Shown: positions 50,990 through 60,800 of the stretch, one piece after another | Layout: each line of letters opens with the position of its first letter | Position numbering within the stretch: the stretch's first letter is position 1 | NCBI GenBank assembly: GCA_052085365.1 | Contig: JBQDFP010000009.1 | Coordinates: forward strand, 1 to 64,000 | Source: Canibacter sp052085365 | GTDB lineage: Bacteria; Actinomycetota; Actinomycetes; Actinomycetales; Microbacteriaceae | DNA length: 64,000 nucleotides | Reading direction: 5' to 3' | Made by a program: the position numbers and the translations under genes | Notes under the pieces: model-generated | Seen by the model: only the letters and a program-made list of their open reading frames with translations | The model's database searches: none | Told to the model about the DNA's origin: nothing

Positions 50990-50995
50990 TATTGT
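50990..50995 (+). promoter_or_regulatory. -10-like element before the amidotransferase gene
   Basis: TATTGT is 6 nt before the GTG at 51002. The element and its spacing match those before tsaE. Confidence 0.45.
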
Positions 50996-51001
50996 TAAGG
51001 T

Positions 51002-51763
51002 GTGAAACCGTTTCTGCTCATTACCACTCGCGCTGAGAACGAGGTGGCGCTGCCTGAAGTTGCGTCGTATCAGCAGCTTACGGGCCTTACCGATGCCGAT
51101 ATGGTGTGGCGACGAGCAGAAACCACCACTTTGGATGATGTTGACGTTCATGAGTATTCGGGCATTATTCTTGCCGGTTCACCGTTCACAGTAAGCGCTC
51201 CCGCGCAGCAAAAAACTGAGACTGAGTTACTGGTGGAGCAAAAACTTTCGCGGCTCCTCGATCGCGTGATTGCCGAAGATGTTCCTTTTTTAGGTATTTG
51301 CTACGGAGTGGGAACGATCGGGAAGCATCAGGGTGCGGTGGTTGATTACCAACACGGTGAAGAAGTGCAGGTAGCTCGCGTCGCATTGACTGATGCAGGA
51401 AAGAACGATTCTTTGCTTCGTGAACTTCCTCAAGTATTTGATGCTTTTGTTGGCCATAAAGAGGCAATCAGTAGCGTGCCAGATCACTTCACTGTATTAG
51501 CGACCTCACCGACGTGCCCGGTGCAGGCGTTTCGGGTGAAACAGAATGTGTATGCCACCCAGTTTCATCCTGAAATGGATTCTCACGCGATGATTGGTCG
51601 TATCCATGCGTACAAGAATCATGGTTATTTTGATGCTGCGCATGTTGACCAGCTCATTGATGAGGTAAACGCTGCCGATGTGCGAGCGTCGCATCTGGTG
51701 CTTGGGCGGTTTATTGAACGGTATGCGCGGAGTAATGATGCGCTTGAGGCGCAGGCCGTTTAA
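51002..51763 (+). CDS. Class I glutamine amidotransferase
   Basis: The 253-residue protein has a single class I glutaminase domain: the nucleophile Cys in FLGICYGVG near residue 99, and the His-Glu pair in QFHPEMD near residue 196. It is a stand-alone glutaminase resembling the GMP-synthase amidotransferase domain, without the ATP-pyrophosphatase half. The acceptor partner is not obvious nearby. The start is GTG, 6 nt after a TATTGT element. It converges on the SprT-like gene with a 7-nt gap. Confidence 0.82.
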   Translation: MKPFLLITTRAENEVALPEVASYQQLTGLTDADMVWRRAETTTLDDVDVHEYSGIILAGSPFTVSAPAQQKTETELLVEQKLSRLLDRVIAEDVPFLGICYGVGTIGKHQGAVVDYQHGEEVQVARVALTDAGKNDSLLRELPQVFDAFVGHKEAISSVPDHFTVLATSPTCPVQAFRVKQNVYATQFHPEMDSHAMIGRIHAYKNHGYFDAAHVDQLIDEVNAADVRASHLVLGRFIERYARSNDALEAQAV

Positions 51764-51770
51764 AGCCGTT

Positions 51771-52232
51771 TCAGGGTTGCAGGTGCCGTTTTGTCCAGGT
51801 GATGAGATGGTGCTGTGAAAACCCAGTCTCGCAGAGCCCGCATGAGTGAATATTGGTCGGGCGTCTGAACCTATAGTGAATATGCCCTGCTGGACATTCC
51901 CCATGCCACGGAGCATGCTCAGTTGCGGGCTCTCCATAGTGGACCCGTCCGCCCACATATCCGATTTCGCGCGCGGTAGCTTTCCAGAGTGGACCGTGAC
52001 CTACTCCCGGGCCTACCATGGCATGCGCAGTTTCGTGAAGCAGCGTTTGATAAACGTCATCGTCGTCCCACTTTTCAGCAAGATACCGTGAAAGCGAGAT
52101 TTGCTTCTTGGAGTAGTTCGTCAGCCCGGCACGGCGTTTTGCCCGGTCATACGCGAACGACCATTCATCTGGATCAAGGTGCATGCGAATGAGCGCGTGT
52201 GCCCATACGGTGACGCGTTGTAACTCAGCCAT
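51771..52232 (-). CDS. SprT-like zinc metallopeptidase domain protein
   Basis: The protein has the SprT motif LLHETAHAMVGPGVGHG (HExxH with a following His) near residue 69, and C-terminal Cys residues (HGECPAGH, SCGLCETG) likely to form a zinc ribbon. SprT/Spartan relatives act on DNA-protein crosslinks in eukaryotes; in bacteria the role is little known. I choose ATG 52232 (153 residues); an ATG at 52247 and a TTG at 52241 are alternatives, the TTG having better spacing from AAGGA. All of these overlap or abut the end of the upstream gene. Confidence 0.82.
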   Translation of the reverse strand: MAELQRVTVWAHALIRMHLDPDEWSFAYDRAKRRAGLTNYSKKQISLSRYLAEKWDDDDVYQTLLHETAHAMVGPGVGHGPLWKATAREIGYVGGRVHYGEPATEHAPWHGECPAGHIHYRFRRPTNIHSCGLCETGFSQHHLITWTKRHLQP

Positions 52233-53079
52233 TGGTGCCAAACACATCCTTCGGGGGGAGCGGGGAAGGTTTTGCGGCAGTGTCTGCTACTGGGCGCACC
52301 TGACCGATAAAGACCGTAAGCTCATCACCTTCGAGAAGTCGCGCAGGGAATGGGCCCGAGGTGACCGTACGGGGAAGCCAACTCCAGCCATCTTCAGCAT
52401 TCGTGCCGAGAAGAATAACGTTGCCGAATCTGCGGCCCTTCAATACCTGAGGTTCACCTATTGCCGCTACGTGTCGAAACACGTTTTTTAAGGTTGCAAG
52501 TTGAGACTTCACGAACATCATGCCCGCTCCATCGGCGGCATTGACCGCGATCACTCCGTGGGATGCAAGCAGTGGTGAGAGTTCTCGATAAAACTCGACG
52601 GTTGTGAGGTGCGCAGGGGTTTGTGCCCCGGCAAACACGTCAACGACCACAATGTCTGCTTTACCGCGGACCCCACTGGGGAGCTTTGCTGCCACTTCTC
52701 TCGCATCGCCGCGACGTATTCGAATGCGTGCCTGTTTGGGGATGGGAAAGGCTTCGCGTACAAAATCAACAAGCTCACCGTGCAACTCAATAACTTGCTG
52801 CAGTGAGCCGCGACGTGTTGCCGCAATATAGCGGGGAAGTGTTAATGCTCCTGCGCCTAAATGCACGGCCGTGATTGGTTCACCCGTCGGCACACACTCA
52901 TCGATGACATGGCCAATACGGCGAATATAATCGAAGAAAAGTTCTTCGGGGTGAGACGGGTTGATGTGAGACTGTGGCGTTCCCGCCACGACCAATTGAA
53001 AAGTGCCGGGAACAAAGGGGTCTGGAATGAATTCGGCGCGTTCTCCAGAGGGAAGAACGACCGGGGCTGGGAGAATCAC
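52225..53079 (-). CDS. Spermidine-synthase-like methyltransferase-fold protein
   Basis: The 284-residue protein has the Rossmann fold of the spermidine synthase group: AVHLGAGALTLPRY near residue 70 stands where GGGxG is expected, QVIELHGELVDFVRE follows, then GDAREVAA and IVVVDVFAGAQTPAHL. The aminopropyltransferase signature with catalytic Asp is replaced by the VFAGAQTP segment, and no speD is nearby. A true spermidine synthase is therefore doubtful; relatives fused to membrane domains are common in actinobacteria. Its start overlaps the mycoredoxin stop (ATGA), and its end overlaps the SprT-like gene. Confidence 0.75.
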   Translation of the reverse strand: MILPAPVVLPSGERAEFIPDPFVPGTFQLVVAGTPQSHINPSHPEELFFDYIRRIGHVIDECVPTGEPITAVHLGAGALTLPRYIAATRRGSLQQVIELHGELVDFVREAFPIPKQARIRIRRGDAREVAAKLPSGVRGKADIVVVDVFAGAQTPAHLTTVEFYRELSPLLASHGVIAVNAADGAGMMFVKSQLATLKNVFRHVAAIGEPQVLKGRRFGNVILLGTNAEDGWSWLPRTVTSGPFPARLLEGDELTVFIGQVRPVADTAAKPSPLPPKDVFGTNG

Positions 53080-53381
53080 GCGAGTCCGAGCTCCTGCAGT
53101 TTAGAAATGATTTCGCTGCGGGAAGGCTCAACTTGATGTGAATGGTCGGGGTACACAATGACGGGAATATTCGTGCGACCAGAAATATCTCGAGCAATCT
53201 CTGCAGACTCTTCGTCGGCCTCGAGGTCAATGAAACGGTAGGGCACTCGAACTTCAGCAAAAGTGTCTTTCGCGCGACGGCAATCGATGCACCAATCAGC
53301 TCCAAACATGGTGATTTCTGAGTTTAGAGAGTTCTGACTTACTGCCGGGGAGTCTTCAGGAAAGGGTTGTGCGTCGCTCAT
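53076..53381 (-). CDS. Mycoredoxin/glutaredoxin-like protein
   Basis: The start is ATG 53381, giving 101 residues. The redox motif is WCIDC, after FGADW, and the cis-Pro block TNIPVIVYPD is typical. Mycoredoxins reduce mycothiol mixed disulfides in actinobacteria, using the first Cys. A TACACT element ends 6 nt before the ATG, so the transcript is probably leaderless. It leads the minus-strand operon with the spermidine-synthase-like and SprT-like genes. Confidence 0.85.
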   Translation of the reverse strand: MSDAQPFPEDSPAVSQNSLNSEITMFGADWCIDCRRAKDTFAEVRVPYRFIDLEADEESAEIARDISGRTNIPVIVYPDHSHQVEPSRSEIISKLQELGLA

Positions 53382-53387
53382 ACCGAT

Positions 53388-53393
53388 AGTGTA
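53388..53393 (-). promoter_or_regulatory. -10 element of the mycoredoxin gene, leaderless type
   Basis: TACACT on the minus strand is 6 nt upstream of the ATG at 53381. No ribosome-binding site is present. Confidence 0.5.
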
Positions 53394-53487
53394 CGTCGCC
53401 GACGCCACGAGAACTTCACCGTTCGTTCGTTGTGGAGACCCGCTGTGAACGAGTAGCTTGTGCATTACGCGACGATTGGATAGGAAA

Positions 53488-54030
53488 ATGCCGAAGCGTC
53501 CTCAGATTCTTACGGTCGGTCATTCGACGCACCCGATCGAGGAATTTATTGAGTTGCTCCAAAGCGCGGAAGTTACCTCGGTTGTTGACGTCCGTAGTCT
53601 TCCGGGCTCCACCAAGTATCCGCAGTTCAATCAAGAGAATTTGATGCCAGTGCTTGAAAACGCAGGCATATCGTACGTTCGTATCGAAAAGCTCGGTGGG
53701 CTGCGCAAGAAAACGCCGGAGATTAGTGACGACGTGAATGCATTCTGGGAAAACAAAAGTTTTCGCCGTTACGCCGACTATGCACTCACTCAGAACTTTC
53801 GAGAGGGCTTCGCCGAGCTCGAAGAGCTTATCGGCAGCGGAAAGCTACCGGCCGTGATGTGTGCTGAAGCTGTTTGGTGGCGGTGCCACAGGAGAATCAT
53901 CGCGGACTATTTACTCGCACACAAACATCGAGTCAGCCACCTCATGCCGCAGGGCAAAACGAGTGAAGCGACGCTTACTCGCGGCGCTCAAATAGGCGCG
54001 GACGGGGCTGTAACTTACCCGTCATCATAG
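53488..54030 (+). CDS. DUF488 family protein
   Basis: The 180-residue product starts at ATG 53488, preceded by ATAGGAAA. The DUF488 pattern is complete: ILTVGHSTHPIEEF, VVDVRSLPGSTKYPQF, and the C-terminal VMCAEAVWWRCHRRIIADYL with the conserved Cys-Ala-Glu and Cys-His-Arg. The function of the family is not established. It is divergent from the mycoredoxin operon and precedes rpoB by 243 nt. Confidence 0.85.
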   Translation: MPKRPQILTVGHSTHPIEEFIELLQSAEVTSVVDVRSLPGSTKYPQFNQENLMPVLENAGISYVRIEKLGGLRKKTPEISDDVNAFWENKSFRRYADYALTQNFREGFAELEELIGSGKLPAVMCAEAVWWRCHRRIIADYLLAHKHRVSHLMPQGKTSEATLTRGAQIGADGAVTYPSS

Positions 54031-54101
54031 GCAGCGGCATGCTCGCGTACGCTCGAACCGGGACAGAGACCTGAACGTTCACTCCGTAGATTTGCTCGGT
54101 G

Positions 54102-54130
54102 TTTACAAGTTTGAGTATTTGAGCTATATT
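54102..54130 (+). promoter_or_regulatory. rpoB promoter
   Basis: TTTACA (54102-54107) and TATATT (54125-54130) are spaced by 17 nt, a near-consensus promoter. It would give an rpoB leader of about 137 nt. Another AT-rich segment near 54180 might hold a second promoter. Confidence 0.65.
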
Positions 54131-54273
54131 TGGTAGTTGCACTTCGGAATGTCTGCGTGCCTTCATATAGTGGTCGGCCGTCACGCTCACATTAGAGTCT
54201 TTTTCGCGTTCCGATGCATCGACAATCGCAAGACTCGGTCAACCGGCCCATAAGGGCCACGGAGGTAATTTCC

Positions 54274-57200
54274 TTGGCTGCTGCGCGCAACGCATCACAA
54301 TCACCCAAGAACGGTCGCAACCACGAGCGACTCTCATTCGCCAAGATTTCCGACACCATTGAAGTTCCCGATCTGCTTGCACTGCAGACCGACAGCTTCG
54401 AATGGCTCGTTGGAAGCGATGACTGGAAGGAGCGCGTCGCACAAGCACAGGCCGATGGCCGTGACGACGTCGCTACAGTCAGCGGACTCGAAGAGATCTT
54501 TACAGAGATCTCACCAATTGAAGACAACGCTCAGAAGATGGAGCTGTCGTTTGAGAACCCTATTCTCGACGAACAGAAGTTCACCATCGATGAGTGCAAA
54601 GAACGCGGCAAGACCTATTCTGCTCCGCTGTATGTAGAAGCAGCGTTCTACAACAAAGAGACTCAGGTTATGAAGAGCCAGACGGTCTACATGGGTGATT
54701 TCCCCATCATGACCGATAAAGGCACCTTCATTATCAACGGCAGTGAACGTGTCATCGTGTCACAGCTCGTGCGCTCACCCGGCGTCTACTTCGAACGTGC
54801 ACAGGAGAAGACCAGCGATAAGGACATCTTCTCCGCTCGTGTGATTCCAAGCCGTGGCGCATGGCTTGAGTTCGAGATTGACAAGCGTGACCAGGTTGCG
54901 GTGCGCATCGACCGTAAGCGCAAACAGTCAGTGACTGTCTTCTTGAAGGCACTGGGTATGACCAGTGAAGAGATCCTCGAAACCTTCGACGGCTACGAGT
55001 CAATCGCCCTGACCCTGGAAAAAGACACGGTCACGACTCAAGAAGAAGCGCTCAAAGACATTTACCGGAAGCAGCGTCCCGGCGAGCAGGTAGCAATCGA
55101 AGCTGCCCGCGCGTTGCTCGACAACAGCTTCTTCCGTTCAAAGCGTTACGACCTGGCAAAAGTTGGTCGTTACAAAATCAACCGTAAGCTTGGCCTTGAT
55201 CTGCCGATTGATCAGTCAGTCCTGACGATCGACGACATTGTGTCAACCATTAAATACCTGGTTGGCCTGCACGCAGGTGTTGAAAGCCTGCCCGGTGTGC
55301 GCGAAGGCAAGCCAGTAGACATCCGCCTCGACACTGACGACATTGACCACTTCGGTAACCGTCGTATCCGTGCCGTAGGTGAGCTCATTCAGAACCAGGT
55401 TCGCACCGGTCTCAGCCGTATGGAACGTGTCGTTCGTGAGCGCATGACCACGCAGGACATTGAAGCAATTACCCCGAACACCCTGATCAATACCCGCCCA
55501 GTGCTGGCTGCGATCAAGGAGTTCTTCGGTACGAGCCAGCTGTCGCAGTTCATGGACCAGAACAACCCGCTCGCGGGCCTGACGAACAAACGTCGCCTCT
55601 CGGCTCTCGGCCCGGGCGGTCTTTCACGTGACCGTGCTGGTGTTGAAGTCCGTGACGTTCACCCGTCACACTATGGCCGTATGTGCCCGATTGAGACACC
55701 TGAAGGTCCGAACATTGGCTTGATTGGTGCGTTGGCAACATTCGCACGCATCAACTCATTTGGTTTTATCGAGACCCCGTACCGTCGTGTGAAAGACGGC
55801 AAGGTCACTGACCGTGTCGATTTCTTGACCGCTCACGAAGAAGACGAATTCCTTATCGCTCAGGCAAACGCCGTATTGACTGACGATGGCCACTTCGCCG
55901 ACGAGCAGGTACTTGCACGGCCACGTGGTTCAGAGGTGGAACTCGTTGACGCAGAACGTGTCGACTACATGGACGTTTCACCACGACAGATGGTGTCGGT
56001 AGCGACGTCACTGATTCCGTTCCTCGAGCATGACGATGCGAACCGTGCGCTCATGGGCGCGAACATGCAGCGTCAGGCTGTGCCGCTGGTGCGCGCTGAG
56101 TCACCGCTCGTGGGTACCGGTATGGAAGGCTACGCCGCGATCGACGCTGGTGATGTGATCACCGCAGAATCTGCTGGCGTTGTTTCGTCTGTTTCAGCTG
56201 ACGTGGTGACCCTCCAACTTGATGACGGTGGAACCAAGAGCTACTACATGCGCAAGTTCGACCGCTCAAACCAGGGCACGAACTACAACCACCGTGTCAT
56301 CGTTAAGGCGGGGGAGCGCGTCGAAAAGGGCGAAGTTATTGCTGACGGACCCGCTACCGAAAACGGCGAACTCGCTCTCGGTAAGAACCTGCTCGTGGCA
56401 TTCATGCCGTGGGAAGGTCTGAACTATGAGGACGCGATCATTCTGAGCCAGAACCTGGTGAAAGATGACACGCTCTCATCGATCCACATCGAAGAGTACG
56501 ACGTAGATGCCCGAGACACCAAGCTCGGTAAAGAAGAGATCACTCGAGACCTCCCGAATGCGTCAATGGAAGCGCTGAAGGACCTTGACGATCGCGGCAT
56601 CATCCGCATTGGCGCAGAGGTTCGTCCCGGCGACATCCTCGTCGGTAAGGTAACGCCGAAGGGTGAGACCGAACTCAGTGCTGAAGAGCGCTTGCTTCGT
56701 GCCATCTTCAATGAGAAGAGCCGCGAAGTTCGCGACACGTCACTGAAGGTGCCTCACGGCGTATCCGGCACCGTCACTGCGGTGAAGGTATTTGACGCTG
56801 AAAACGGCGACGATGACGAACTTGGCTCTGGTGTCAACCAGCGTGTAATCGTATACATCGCCCAGAAGCGTAAGATCACCGAGGGCGACAAGCTTGCTGG
56901 TCGTCACGGTAACAAGGGCGTCATCTCGAAGATCCTTCCTGTTGAAGACATGCCGTTCCTTGATGATGGCACGCCAGTTGACATCATCTTGAACCCGCTG
57001 GGTATTCCTGGTCGTATGAACTTCGGACAGGTCCTCGAGACCCACCTGGGGTGGATCGCAAAACAGGGCTGGAAGGTTGACGGCCTTGAAGACTGGGCAA
57101 AGAACCTTCCCGAAGGTGCCTACGAAGCGGCCCCAGACACGAAGGTAGCCACCCCCGTGTTTGACGGCGCTTCTGAAGCAGAAATTGCCGGACTGCTCGA

Positions 57201-57765
57201 CTCCACCATTCCGAACCGTGATGGTGAGCGACTGATCGACTCAACCGGTAAGACGCGTCTGTTTGACGGCCGCTCAGGTGAGCCGTTCCCGTACCCGGTC
57301 TCAGTCGGTTACATGTACATTCTGAAACTGCACCACCTTGTTGACGACAAGATTCACGCTCGTTCAACCGGACCGTACTCGATGATTACCCAGCAGCCGC
57401 TTGGTGGTAAGGCTCAGTTCGGTGGCCAGCGTTTCGGTGAGATGGAAGTGTGGGCGCTTGAAGCATACGGCGCCGCATACGCTCTGCAAGAGCTGCTCAC
57501 CGTAAAGTCTGACGACATCCTCGGACGCGTCAAGGTGTACGAGGCAATCGTGCGTGGCGAAAACATTCCGGAACCAGGCGTTCCAGAATCGTTCCGCGTG
57601 CTCATGAAGGAAATGCAGTCACTCTGTCTGAATGTTGAAGTGCTTGGTGCTGACGGCGCAGCCGTCAACCTGCGCGACAACGATGATGAGGCACATCGCA
57701 CTGCCGAAGAACTCGGCATTAACCTCTCAAGTCGCTTCGAGCCGTCGTCAGCTGACGAACTCTAA
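54274..57765 (+). CDS. rpoB: RNA polymerase subunit beta
   Basis: Beta forms, with beta', the active centre of RNA polymerase. I place the start at TTG 54274 (MAAARNASQSPK), with GGAGG upstream, giving 1163 residues; the longer frame from 54214 is unsupported. All the main blocks are present, including PSHYGRMCPIETPEGPNIGL, the NYEDAIILS block and the C-terminal SFRVLMKEMQSLCLNVEVL. In the rifampicin region the sequence is SQLSQFMDQNNPLAGLTNKR: Asn438 (codon 55585-55587) stands where His (E. coli 526) is almost universal, and Ala stands at E. coli 522. Asp516 and Ser531 equivalents are wild type. rpoC follows after 35 nt. Confidence 0.98.
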   Translation: MAAARNASQSPKNGRNHERLSFAKISDTIEVPDLLALQTDSFEWLVGSDDWKERVAQAQADGRDDVATVSGLEEIFTEISPIEDNAQKMELSFENPILDEQKFTIDECKERGKTYSAPLYVEAAFYNKETQVMKSQTVYMGDFPIMTDKGTFIINGSERVIVSQLVRSPGVYFERAQEKTSDKDIFSARVIPSRGAWLEFEIDKRDQVAVRIDRKRKQSVTVFLKALGMTSEEILETFDGYESIALTLEKDTVTTQEEALKDIYRKQRPGEQVAIEAARALLDNSFFRSKRYDLAKVGRYKINRKLGLDLPIDQSVLTIDDIVSTIKYLVGLHAGVESLPGVREGKPVDIRLDTDDIDHFGNRRIRAVGELIQNQVRTGLSRMERVVRERMTTQDIEAITPNTLINTRPVLAAIKEFFGTSQLSQFMDQNNPLAGLTNKRRLSALGPGGLSRDRAGVEVRDVHPSHYGRMCPIETPEGPNIGLIGALATFARINSFGFIETPYRRVKDGKVTDRVDFLTAHEEDEFLIAQANAVLTDDGHFADEQVLARPRGSEVELVDAERVDYMDVSPRQMVSVATSLIPFLEHDDANRALMGANMQRQAVPLVRAESPLVGTGMEGYAAIDAGDVITAESAGVVSSVSADVVTLQLDDGGTKSYYMRKFDRSNQGTNYNHRVIVKAGERVEKGEVIADGPATENGELALGKNLLVAFMPWEGLNYEDAIILSQNLVKDDTLSSIHIEEYDVDARDTKLGKEEITRDLPNASMEALKDLDDRGIIRIGAEVRPGDILVGKVTPKGETELSAEERLLRAIFNEKSREVRDTSLKVPHGVSGTVTAVKVFDAENGDDDELGSGVNQRVIVYIAQKRKITEGDKLAGRHGNKGVISKILPVEDMPFLDDGTPVDIILNPLGIPGRMNFGQVLETHLGWIAKQGWKVDGLEDWAKNLPEGAYEAAPDTKVATPVFDGASEAEIAGLLDSTIPNRDGERLIDSTGKTRLFDGRSGEPFPYPVSVGYMYILKLHHLVDDKIHARSTGPYSMITQQPLGGKAQFGGQRFGEMEVWALEAYGAAYALQELLTVKSDDILGRVKVYEAIVRGENIPEPGVPESFRVLMKEMQSLCLNVEVLGADGAAVNLRDNDDEAHRTAEELGINLSSRFEPSSADEL

Positions 57766-57800
57766 GCCGTAACCAGACAGATATCTACCAAGGAGAACAA

Positions 57801-60800
57801 GTGCTCGAAGGTACTAGTTTTAACGAACTGCAGATCCGTCTGGCGACCGCCGAGGATATTCGCAGTTGGTCATTTGGCGAAGTAAAGAAGCCAGAAACCA
57901 TTAACTACCGCACACTCAAACCAGAGAAAGACGGTCTGTTCGGCGAACAGATCTTCGGCCCCACCCGGGACTGGGAATGCGCATGTGGCAAATACAAGCG
58001 TGTTCGTTACAAAGGCATCGTGTGTGAACGCTGTGGCGTAGAAGTTACCAAGTCAAGTGTGCGTCGTGAGCGTATGGGCCACATTGAGCTCGCTGCTCCT
58101 GTCACTCATATTTGGTACTTCAAGGGTGTCCCTTCACGTTTGGGATACCTGCTCGATATGGCACCCAAGGACCTTGAGAAGGTCATCTACTTCGCTGCAT
58201 ACATGGTGATTGATGTAGACGAAGAAGGACGCCACGAAGATCTCTCAGAGCTCGAAAACGAATTGCGTCTCGAACTCAAGAAGATCGAAGACGACCGCGA
58301 CCTGGCGATTGCTCAGCGTCAGCAGCAGGCCGAAACTGACCTTGCAGCTCTTGAAGCTGAAGGTGCAAAGGCTGAACAGCGCAAGCGCGCAACTCAGGCT
58401 GCTGAAAAAGAAATGACCCAGATTCGTACCGAAGCTGATGATCAGCTCACGCGTCTGCAGCAGGTATGGGAAGACTTCCGTACTCTGAAAGTTGGCGACC
58501 TCAAGCCTGAAGATGCCAACTTCGCTGAACTTCAAGACCGCTACGGCGACTACTTCGAGGCATACATGGGCGCAGAAGCGATCCGTCACCGTCTCGAAAA
58601 CATCGACCTGAAAGCTGAAAGCGAATCACTGCACTTGCAGATCGCTGAAGGTAAAGGCCAGAAGAAGATCCGTGCGATCAAACGCCTGAAAGTCGTGAAC
58701 AGCTTCCTGCAGGCAAGCACGAACCCTGCCGCTATGGTGCTTGAAGTAGTTCCGGTGATTCCACCAGAACTTCGCCCCATGGTGCAGCTTGACGGTGGCC
58801 GCTTCGCAACAAGTGACCTCAACGACCTGTACCGTCGTGTAATTAACCGCAACAACCGTCTACGTCGTCTGCTTGATCTCGGTGCTCCCGAAATCATCGT
58901 GAACAACGAGAAGCGCATGCTTCAGGAAGCTGTCGACGCACTGTTCGACAACGGTCGTCGCGGACGTCCGGTGACCGGCACAGGTAACCGTGCGCTGAAA
59001 TCACTCAGTGACATGCTGAAGGGTAAGCAGGGACGTTTCCGTCAGAACCTGCTCGGTAAGCGCGTTGACTACTCCGGTCGTTCAGTGATTGTGGTTGGCC
59101 CGCAGCTGAAACTGCACCAGTGTGGCCTGCCGAAGGAAATGGCGCTCGAACTGTTCAAGCCGTTCGTTATTAAGCGTCTGATCGACCTGTCACATGCACA
59201 GAACATCAAGGCAGCTAAACGCATGGTTGAACGTGCACATCCCGAGGTTTGGGAAGTGCTCGAAGAAATCATCCGCGAACGTCCAGTTCTGCTGAACCGT
59301 GCACCGACCCTGCACCGCTTGGGTATTCAGGCATTCGAGCCACAGCTTGTTGAGGGTAAAGCCATTCAGCTTCACCCACTCGTGTGTGCTGCATTCAACG
59401 CTGACTTCGACGGTGACCAGATGGCGGTTCACCTGCCGCTGTCAGTTGAAGCCCAGGCTGAAGCTCGTCTGCTCATGCTCGCTTCAAACAACATCTTGAA
59501 GCCGTCAGACGGTCGTCCAGTAACCCTTCCTGCGCAGGACATGATCATTGGTCTGCACCACCTCACCACGGTGAAGGAAGGTGCAGTTGGCGAAGGCCGT
59601 GCGTTCGGTTCAGTTGCTGAAGCTATCCTCGCGATGGATCAGGGCAGCCTCGATTTGGGTGCACCGATCAAACTGCGTGTAACCGGTTACACCGATGCGG
59701 ATGGCATCACCAGCGAGAAGCCTCGTCTGGTTGAAACCACTCTCGGTCGTGCCCTCTTCAACGAAGCACTGCCTGAGGATTACCCGTACTTCGAAAACCT
59801 CGCAGACAAGGGCACGCTCGCAAGCATTGTGAACGACCTTGCAGAGCGTTACCCGAAGGTTGAAGTTGCGGCAACACTTGACGCGATCAAGGACGCCGGC
59901 TTCTACTGGGCATCACGTTCAGGCGTGACCGTTGCCCTCAGCGATGTGGTGACCCCGACGAACAAGCGGGAAATCATCGAGAAGCATGAGGATGCGGCAC
60001 AGGCTGTTCAGACGAAGTTCGACAAGGGTCTCATCACTGACTCAGAACGTCACCGTGAACTCGTTGACATCTGGACCGATGCGACGAACGAAGTTGCTGA
60101 CTCAATGCAGGAAGCATTCCCGACTGACAACACGATTTATCGCATGGTGTCATCGGGGGCACGTGGTAACTGGCTACAGATTCGTAACATCGCGGGTATG
60201 CGTGGCCTGGTGAACGACCCGAAGGGTGAAATTATCCCTCGGCCGATCATTAGCTCGTACCGTGAAGGCCTGTCAGTTGCTGAGTACTTCATCGCGACTC
60301 ACGGTGCTCGTAAGGGTCTTGCTGATACCGCGCTGCGTACCGCTGACTCGGGTTACCTCACCCGTCGTCTCGTGGACGTTTCACAGGATGTCATCATTCG
60401 TGAAGCAGACTGTGGTTCGGCCCGCGGACTTGACCTCGAAATCGCAACTCCAGACGCTAATGGTGTCTTGGTGCGTGATGAAGATGTTGAAAACTCGATC
60501 TACGCACGTACGCTCGCCGCAGATGTCGTTGACGCCGAAGGTGCAACTGTCGCTACCGCAGGTGAAGACGTCGGTGACGTACTCATTTCGAAGCTCATCA
60601 AGCTCGGCGTAACCGAAATTAAGGTTCGTTCGGTGCTGACATGCGAATCAGCTGTCGGTGTGTGTGCAGCCTGCTACGGCCGTTCACTCGCAACTGGTCA
60701 GCGTGTCGACATTGGTGAAGCAGTTGGTATTATCGCTGCTCAGTCAATTGGTGAGCCCGGTACCCAGCTGACGATGCGTACGTTCCACACCGGTGGTTCA

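Noticed and set aside
58290..58490. Insertion in RpoC rich in Glu, Ala and Gln
   Set aside because: This coiled-coil insertion is normal for actinobacterial beta'.
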